The notes under the pieces were generated by a model. It ran no database searches. It worked only from the letters and a program-made list of their open reading frames with translations, and was not told the origin of the DNA. From NCBI RefSeq assembly GCF_002097715.1, contig NZ_CP020737.1:1240001-1304000 (forward strand): DNA of 64,000 bases. Direction: 5' to 3'. Numbering within the stretch: position 1 is the first letter of the stretch; every line of letters starts with the position of its first letter. This document shows, one piece after another, positions 58,049-64,000 of the stretch. The DNA is from Burkholderia ubonensis subsp. mesacidophila. GTDB taxonomy: Bacteria; Pseudomonadota; Gammaproteobacteria; Burkholderiales; Burkholderiaceae. The translations under genes were made by a program, and so were the position numbers.

Positions 58049-61000
58049 ATGCTCCATCTCTTCTATTCGAACCGTCACGAAACGCTGGCCGACGCGTTGC
58101 TCGACGACCTGGCCGCGTTCCCGGCCCGCAACGCGCCGTGGGCGCCTCAGCAGATCATCGTGCCGAGCGCGGCGCTGCGTCGCCGTCTCGAGCTCGATAT
58201 CGCCGAGCGCCACGGCGTGTGCGCGAACGTCGAGTTCACCTATCTCGCGCAGTGGCTGTGGGCGCAGATCGGCCGCGTGATGACGGTGCCGGCGCGTTCG
58301 CCGTTCGCGCCCGACCGCCTCGTGTGGCGCTGCTACCGGCTGCTCGCGCAGGCGAGCGGCGACGCGCCCTGGCTCGCGTCGCCGCGGCTCGCCGGGTATC
58401 TGTCCGCGTCCGACGACGCGATGCGCTACGAGCTCGCGCAGCGCGTCGCGACGGTCCTCGATCACTACCTGACCTATCGTCCCGAATGGCTTGCCGCGTG
58501 GCAGGCGGGCGAATCGGTGCTCGCGGGCGACGGCGCGCCGCGCGGGATCGGCGACGCGGCCCGCGACGACGAGCGCTGGCAGGCGGCGCTGTGGCGCGCG
58601 CTGCTCGCGGAGCTGAGCGACAGCGGCACGCCGCCCGCGCACCGCTTCCTCGGCGACGCGCGGCATCTCGATCTCGACACCGTCGCGCGCGCGGACTGGC
58701 CGGAATCGGTCAGCGTGTTCGCGCTGCCGACGATGCCGCCGCTGCACGTCGCGCTGCTGCGCGAGCTGTCGCGCTGGATCGACGTGCGCATCTACGCGCT
58801 CAATCCGTGCCGCGAATTCTGGTTCGACATCGTCACCGCCGCGCATGCCGAGGCGCTCGACGCGGCGGGGCGGCTCGACTACCAGGAAGTCGGGCATCCG
58901 CTGCTCGCCGAATGGGGCCGCCAGACGCAGGCGCAGCTGCACATGCTGCATGAACTGACCGAAAGCGCGGCGTCGAGCGACGCGTCGCGCTACGTCGGCA
59001 ATCCCGCGCCGACGTGGCTCGCGCGGATTCAGAACGCGATCCTCGACCTGCAGTCCGAGGCGGAGCTCGGCGAGCCGCCGGCCGAACACGGGATCGAGGT
59101 GCATGTGTGCCACAGTCTCGCGCGCCAGCTCGAAGTGCTGCACGACCGTCTGCTCGCGTGGTTCGACGCGGACGACAGTCTGCGGCCGTCCGACGTGCTG
59201 GTCGCGGTGGCCGACCTCGCCGCGGCGGGGCCGCTGATCGACGCGGTGTTCGGCACGGCCGGCGCCGGCAGCGCGCGCATCCCGTACCGGATCTCCGGCC
59301 TGCCGCCGTCGCAGGCGAACCCGGTCGCGCGCGTGCTGCTCGACTGGCTCGCGCTGCCGGATCGGCAGGTCGGCGCGCCGGAGCTGGTCGAATGGCTGCG
59401 CGTCGATGCGGTGGCCGCGCGCTACGGCATCGACGCGGCCGCGCTCGAAACCGTGCAGACCTGGCTCGCGGCCGCCGGCGCGCGGCGCGGGCTCGCGCCG
59501 CAAGCCAGCGACGACGCGCTGGTGCCGTCGCCACGCCATACGTTCTCGGACGCGCTCGCGCGCCTGTTTCTCGGCTACGCGATGCCGGACGGCGCGGCGC
59601 CGGTCGGCGGGTGGCTGCCGATCGAGGCGGCGACCGGCAGCGAGGCCGAGCTGCTCGGCCGTCTCGCGCGCTTCACCGACGATCTCGACGGGTTCGCGCG
59701 GCGAGTGTCGGAGCCGCACGCGCCGCGCGCGTGGAGCGAACTGTTCGCCGACACGCTCGCGCGCTTCTTCGATTCCGGCGCCGCTTATGCCGATGCGCTC
59801 GCGGGCGTGCGCGACGCGCTCGACGCGATGCTCGCGGCGATGGCGGAGGGCGCGCCCGGGCAGTTGCTGCCCGCCGCCGTCGTGCGCGCGGGGCTGGCCG
59901 CGGCGCTCGACGATCCCGCCCGCGGCGGGGTGCCGTGGGGCGGCGTGACGTTTTCGTCGTTGACGAGCCTGCGCGGGCTGCCGTACCGGATCGTGTGCCT
60001 GCTCGGGATGGACGACGGAGTATTGCCGAGCCTCGCGCGCCCCGACGAGTTCGACCTGATGGGCGTGCTGCCGAAGCTCGGCGACCGGCAGCGGCGCGAC
60101 GACGAACGCAACCTGTTCCTCGACCTGGTGCTCGGCGCGCGCGACCGGCTGATGATCGCCTACACGGGGCGCAGCATCCGCGACAACGCGCCGTTGCCGC
60201 CGGCTGCGCTCGTCGACGAGCTGCTCGACCATCTCGCGCTCGTCGCTGCCGGTCCCGACGCGGCGCCGGACGAAGTCGACGCCGCGCGCCGCGCGTTCCT
60301 CGTCGAGCATCCGCTGCAGCCGTTCGCCGCCGCGTATTTCCGGCCGGAAGGGCCGCTGTTTTCCTATGACGCGGAACGGGCGTCGCTGGCCGCGCTGCTG
60401 GCCGCCGAGCCGTCGCGCGACGGCGCGCGCGCCACGGCGTTCTTTGCGCAGCCGCTGCCGGCCGAGCCCGTCGAGCCGGTCGCGTTCGCGGACTTCGAGC
60501 GCTTCTGGCGTCATCCGGCGCGCGCGCTGCTGCGCGAGCGCCTCGGCATCGTGCTCGCGGACGCGCAGGCCGAACTGCTCGACACTGAGCCGTTCGCGCT
60601 CGACTACGCGGGCAGCGACGCGCTGGCCGAGCGCGTGCTGCCGCTCCTGATCGAATCGGGCGACGCGCGCGCGCGCGACCATGCGCTGCGGATCGCGGAC
60701 GCGAGCCCGGAGCTGCCGGGCGGCGCGACCGGGGCGGTGTGGCGCGACCAGGCGCTCGGCTCGCTGTCGCAACTGGCGACGAACGTGCGGCAGGCGCTCG
60801 CCGACGGCGCCGAGCGCCTGCCGTTCTCGATCGAGGTCGCGCCGGCGTGGCCCGCAACGGAGCAGGCGCTGTTCGGCCCGTTCGACGCGGCGCTGTCGCG
60901 CGACGCGGCGGCCGCGCCGCTCGCGCTGCACGGCACGCTGAATCGCGTGACGGCCGCGGGGCAGGTCATCTTCCGCTATGCGCGGCCGAGCGCGCGCGAT

Positions 61001-61387
61001 TATCTGTCCGCATGGCTCGCGCATCTCGTCTACTGCGCGGCCGTGCCGGACGGGCCGCGCCGCACGCTGTGGTTCGGCAGCGGCGGTGCGTTCGAGCTGA
61101 CGCCCGTCGCGGCGCCGCTCGCGCGCCTCGCGCCGCTCGCCGCGCTGTTCAGGGCCGGCCGGCGCATGCCGCTGCGCTTCTTTCCGCGCAGCGCGTGGGC
61201 CCGGGTGACCGATAGCGAAGCGAAGGCGGCAAGCGTCTGGATCAACGACCGGGTCGTGAGTGAAGCCGACGATCCCGCGCTCGCGATCGCGTGGCGCGGC
61301 GCCAATCCGTCGCTCGACGAGCCGTTCGGCACGCTTGCGCGGCTCGTGTTCGAGCCGCTCGTCGAACACCTGAGGGAGGCGGCATGA
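58049..61387 (+). CDS. recC: Exodeoxyribonuclease V gamma subunit RecC
   Basis: RecC of 1112 residues, the Chi-recognising subunit of RecBCD, which processes double-strand ends for homologous recombination. It starts MLHLFYSNRHETLADALL and contains the inactivated helicase-like domains, with IVPSAALRRRLELDIAE near residue 40 and the conserved RGLPYRIVCLLGMDDGVLP block near 640. The frame is open upstream for about 180 bases, but that stretch is Arg/Pro-rich. It overlaps recB by ATGA. Confidence 0.93.
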   Translation: MLHLFYSNRHETLADALLDDLAAFPARNAPWAPQQIIVPSAALRRRLELDIAERHGVCANVEFTYLAQWLWAQIGRVMTVPARSPFAPDRLVWRCYRLLAQASGDAPWLASPRLAGYLSASDDAMRYELAQRVATVLDHYLTYRPEWLAAWQAGESVLAGDGAPRGIGDAARDDERWQAALWRALLAELSDSGTPPAHRFLGDARHLDLDTVARADWPESVSVFALPTMPPLHVALLRELSRWIDVRIYALNPCREFWFDIVTAAHAEALDAAGRLDYQEVGHPLLAEWGRQTQAQLHMLHELTESAASSDASRYVGNPAPTWLARIQNAILDLQSEAELGEPPAEHGIEVHVCHSLARQLEVLHDRLLAWFDADDSLRPSDVLVAVADLAAAGPLIDAVFGTAGAGSARIPYRISGLPPSQANPVARVLLDWLALPDRQVGAPELVEWLRVDAVAARYGIDAAALETVQTWLAAAGARRGLAPQASDDALVPSPRHTFSDALARLFLGYAMPDGAAPVGGWLPIEAATGSEAELLGRLARFTDDLDGFARRVSEPHAPRAWSELFADTLARFFDSGAAYADALAGVRDALDAMLAAMAEGAPGQLLPAAVVRAGLAAALDDPARGGVPWGGVTFSSLTSLRGLPYRIVCLLGMDDGVLPSLARPDEFDLMGVLPKLGDRQRRDDERNLFLDLVLGARDRLMIAYTGRSIRDNAPLPPAALVDELLDHLALVAAGPDAAPDEVDAARRAFLVEHPLQPFAAAYFRPEGPLFSYDAERASLAALLAAEPSRDGARATAFFAQPLPAEPVEPVAFADFERFWRHPARALLRERLGIVLADAQAELLDTEPFALDYAGSDALAERVLPLLIESGDARARDHALRIADASPELPGGATGAVWRDQALGSLSQLATNVRQALADGAERLPFSIEVAPAWPATEQALFGPFDAALSRDAAAAPLALHGTLNRVTAAGQVIFRYARPSARDYLSAWLAHLVYCAAVPDGPRRTLWFGSGGAFELTPVAAPLARLAPLAALFRAGRRMPLRFFPRSAWARVTDSEAKAASVWINDRVVSEADDPALAIAWRGANPSLDEPFGTLARLVFEPLVEHLREAA

Positions 61388-64000
61388 GCGGCGCATCGCA
61401 TCCGCACGCGTCGCTCGAGCTCGACGTGTTCGCGTGTCCGCTGGACGGCGTCAACCAGATCGAGGCGTCGGCGGGCACCGGCAAGACCTGGAACATCTGC
61501 GCGCTTTACGTGCGCCTGCTGCTCGAGAAGGATCTCGGCGCCGACCAGATTCTCGTCGTGACCTTCACGAAGGCCGCGACCGCGGAACTGCACGAGCGCA
61601 TTCGCGGCCGGCTCGCTCAGCTCGCGCATGCGCTCGACACCGGCGACGACGGTGGCGATCCGTTCATCACGCGTCTCGTCGACACGACGCTCGGCGACGG
61701 CGGCGTGCTCGACGCCGAGACGGCGGCGAAGCGGATCCGGCGCGCGCTGCGCGCCTTCGACCAGGCGGCGATTCACACGATCCACGCGTTCTGCCAGCGC
61801 GCGCTGCAGGAAGCGCCGTTCGCGGCCGCGATGCCGTTCGCGTTCGAGATGCAGGCCGATGATGCGGCGCTGCGCTTCGAGCTCGCGGCGGATTTCTGGC
61901 GCACCCGCGTCGAACCGATGGCGGCGCGCTGGCCGGGCTTCGCCGCGTGGCTCGTCGAATCGGGCGCGGGGCCGGCCGCGCTCGACGCGCAGCTCGCGCG
62001 CCGGCTGAAGAAGCCGCTCGCCGCGTTGCGCTGGGACGGCGTCGTGGAGCCGGACGAAACGGCGGAAGCAGCCGCGGCGGCGTGTTTCGCGGAGGCGGCC
62101 CGGATGTGGGCGGCCGAGCGCGACGCGCTCGACACGTTGCTGCGCGCCGCGCAGCCGGCGCTCAACCAGCGTTCGCACAAGCCGGAGGCGATCGCCGATG
62201 CGCTCGACGCATGGGCCGCGCATTTCGCGCAAGCCGATGCGACGGCCGCGTTGCCGAAGGCCGCGCTGAAGCTGACGCGCACGGCGCTCGCCAAGGCGAC
62301 GAAGAAGGGCGGCGCGACGCCCGAGCATCCGTTCTTCGAGATCGCCGACGCGCTCGACGCGGCGGTGGCCGCGGCCGAGGCCGTGCAGCGCGCGCGCTGG
62401 CTCGCGCTCATCGCCGCCTGGCTCGACGAGGCGCCGCGCGAGCTGGCCGAACGCAAGCGCACGCGGCGCATCGTGTCGTTCGACGATCTGCTCGCGAACC
62501 TGTATCACGCGCTGCACGAGCATCCGTGGCTCGCCGACACGCTGCGCGCGCGCTATCCGGCCGCGCTGATCGACGAGTTCCAGGATACCGATCCGCTGCA
62601 GTTCGCGATCTTCGACCGGATCTTCGCGCCCGGCGGGCCGCTGTTCCTGGTCGGCGATCCGAAGCAGGCGATCTACAGTTTCCGCGCGGCGGACCTGCAT
62701 ACGTACCTGGCCGCGCGCGCGCGGGCGAGCGCGTGCTACACGCTCGCGGTCAACCAGCGCTCGACGCCGGCGATCGTCGATGCGTGCAACCGCTTCTTCC
62801 TGTCGAACCCGCGCGCGTTCGTGCTCGACGGGCTCGACTACTACCCGGTGCGCGCTGGCACGCGCGTGCGCGCGCCGCTGGCCGACGAGACGGATGCGGG
62901 GCCGGCGGGCGACTTCCGGATCTGGACGCTGCCGGACGGCGACGACGTGTGGCTCAAGCGCGACGCGCAGGCGTACGCCGCGCAGGCGTGCGCGGCCGAG
63001 ATCGCCCGGTTGATGCGCGGCGCGCGCGACGGCCGCGTGCGGCTCGGCGACACGCCGCTGTCGCCGGGCGACATCGCGGTGCTCGTGCAGACGCACAAGC
63101 AGGGCAGCCTAGTGAAGCGCGAGCTCGCGCGATGGGGGATCGGCAGCGTCGAGCTTGCGCAGGCATCGGTGTTCTCGACCGGCGACGCCGAGCAGCTCGA
63201 GCGCGTGCTCGCGGCGATCGATGCGCCGGGCGACCTGCGGCGTTTGCGCGCGGCGCTGGCGTCGGATTGGTTCGGTCTCGACGCGGACGCGCTGTGGCGG
63301 ATGGAGCAGGGCGGCGACGATGCCCCCGGCACGGATGCCGCCGCCAACGGCGCCGATGCGATGAGCTGGGTCGAGCGCTTTTCTCGCTACCGGCTGGTGT
63401 GGCGCGAGCGCGGCTTCGCGGTGATGTGGCGCACGTTCACGCGCGAGTTGCGGATCGCCGAGCGGCTGATGGCGGGCGCCGACGGCGAGCGCCGCGTGAC
63501 GGACGTGAACCACCTGGCCGAGCTGACCCAGGCGCGCGCGTCGGCGCAGCCGGGCATCGCGCCGACGCTGCGCTGGCTGGCCGCGCAACGGCTCGACGGC
63601 GGCGGCGAGGACGCGCAGCTGCGTCTCGAATCCGATCGCAACCTCGTGCAGATCGTGACCGTGCACAAATCGAAAGGGCTCGAATACGCGATCGTGTTCT
63701 GCCCGTTCCTGAACGACGGCGCGCTGCGCGAACCGTTCGCGTCCGGGTTGCCGGACGCGCGCGAATATCACGACGAAGCGGGCGACGCGGTGCTGCACTA
63801 CGGCTGCGACGACGAGGCCGCCGAGCATGCGGCGCGACAGGCGCTGCGCGAGCAGGCGGCGGAGCGCGCGCGGCTCGTCTACGTGGCGCTCACGCGCGCG
63901 GTCTACCGCTGTTATCTCGTCGCGGGGCCGTACCTGTCGTCGCGCTCGACGCGCGAATCGCGGCGCAGCGTGCTCAACTGGCTGGTGGCCGGCAGTGGCT
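61384..64000 (+). CDS. recB: Exodeoxyribonuclease V beta subunit RecB (partial, 3' end cut)
   Basis: UvrD-like helicase/nuclease subunit; the first 872 codons are present. Walker A is EASAGTGKT at 27-35, VVTFTKAATAELHERIR follows, Walker B is DEFQDTD at 397-403 and VGDPKQAIYSFRAAD comes after it. Motif VTVHKSKGLEYAIVF and VALTRA near the edge complete the helicase motifs. The C-terminal nuclease domain (roughly 300-350 residues) lies beyond the window, as would recD. It overlaps the recC stop by ATGA, so expression is coupled. Confidence 0.95.
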   Translation, partial: MSGASHPHASLELDVFACPLDGVNQIEASAGTGKTWNICALYVRLLLEKDLGADQILVVTFTKAATAELHERIRGRLAQLAHALDTGDDGGDPFITRLVDTTLGDGGVLDAETAAKRIRRALRAFDQAAIHTIHAFCQRALQEAPFAAAMPFAFEMQADDAALRFELAADFWRTRVEPMAARWPGFAAWLVESGAGPAALDAQLARRLKKPLAALRWDGVVEPDETAEAAAAACFAEAARMWAAERDALDTLLRAAQPALNQRSHKPEAIADALDAWAAHFAQADATAALPKAALKLTRTALAKATKKGGATPEHPFFEIADALDAAVAAAEAVQRARWLALIAAWLDEAPRELAERKRTRRIVSFDDLLANLYHALHEHPWLADTLRARYPAALIDEFQDTDPLQFAIFDRIFAPGGPLFLVGDPKQAIYSFRAADLHTYLAARARASACYTLAVNQRSTPAIVDACNRFFLSNPRAFVLDGLDYYPVRAGTRVRAPLADETDAGPAGDFRIWTLPDGDDVWLKRDAQAYAAQACAAEIARLMRGARDGRVRLGDTPLSPGDIAVLVQTHKQGSLVKRELARWGIGSVELAQASVFSTGDAEQLERVLAAIDAPGDLRRLRAALASDWFGLDADALWRMEQGGDDAPGTDAAANGADAMSWVERFSRYRLVWRERGFAVMWRTFTRELRIAERLMAGADGERRVTDVNHLAELTQARASAQPGIAPTLRWLAAQRLDGGGEDAQLRLESDRNLVQIVTVHKSKGLEYAIVFCPFLNDGALREPFASGLPDAREYHDEAGDAVLHYGCDDEAAEHAARQALREQAAERARLVYVALTRAVYRCYLVAGPYLSSRSTRESRRSVLNWLVAGSG

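Noticed and set aside
57761..61396. Long minus-strand frame opposite recC
   Set aside because: It has no recognisable domain, and recC and recB are unambiguous on the plus strand.

Overview
The window is a GC-rich (about two-thirds GC) chromosomal segment of a beta-proteobacterium, almost certainly Burkholderia and probably the Burkholderia cepacia complex. This rests on strong third-position GC bias, the hopanoid side-chain genes hpnIJKL, arginine succinyltransferase genes in the order known as aruCFGDBE in pseudomonads, an MdtABC-type RND pump, and a paired-hairpin intergenic repeat of a kind I associate with Burkholderia. No rRNA, tRNA, CRISPR array, prophage or transposase was seen. Most of the window looks like core chromosome, and the first and last genes are cut by its edges.

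Layout. 1-5140: a Tat-exported phospholipase C (3' end cut), pyridoxal kinase pdxY, a secreted alpha/beta hydrolase and a luciferase-like monooxygenase. 5767-11045: hpnI, hpnJ, hpnK and hpnL for the bacteriohopanetetrol cyclitol ether head group, with a strong terminator-like hairpin between hpnI and hpnJ, then a BamE-like lipoprotein. 11348-14629: basic amino-acid ABC transporter (aotQ, aotM, aotP) and an ArgR-type AraC regulator. 14687-15055: a 369-bp element with 77-bp terminal inverted repeats. 15243-22454: the complete arginine succinyltransferase operon (astC, aruF, aruG, astD, astB, astE), followed by the periplasmic binding protein under its own promoter. Uptake, regulation and catabolism of arginine/ornithine therefore lie together within about 12 kb.

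23608-30576: an HDOD protein and a PAS-GGDEF-EAL protein in one operon, an exported peroxiredoxin, an SDR-like protein, a NYN/OST-HTH protein with a low-complexity tail, and a VOC/glyoxalase gene broken by one in-frame stop. 30655-39492: mdtA-mdtB-mdtC-type RND pump without an outer-membrane factor, and an IclR regulator. 39679-39841: an orphan promoter-terminator pair suggesting a small RNA. 39989-43301: PhoX phosphatase and AmtB with a good sigma-54 promoter.

43554-49856: a small membrane protein, a lipoprotein, an Rrf2 regulator and NAD(P)H-binding protein that share a 19-bp operator, a large MscS-type channel, and a divergent cysteine dioxygenase/Lrp pair. 49915-53429: an Fbp-type ferric iron ABC transporter whose binding protein has a six-copy hexanucleotide repeat in its signal peptide. 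53684-64000: a small membrane protein, a ProY/HutT-like permease with a HutC-like operator, a FUSC-family membrane protein, recC, and the first 872 codons of recB.

No wholly new multi-gene system was found. The least explained signals are the 369-bp inverted-repeat element, the orphan promoter/double-terminator unit, the paired Rrf2 operators, the interrupted VOC gene, the in-frame repeat in the iron-binding protein signal peptide, and the Ala/Ser insertion in the MdtC-type pump subunit.
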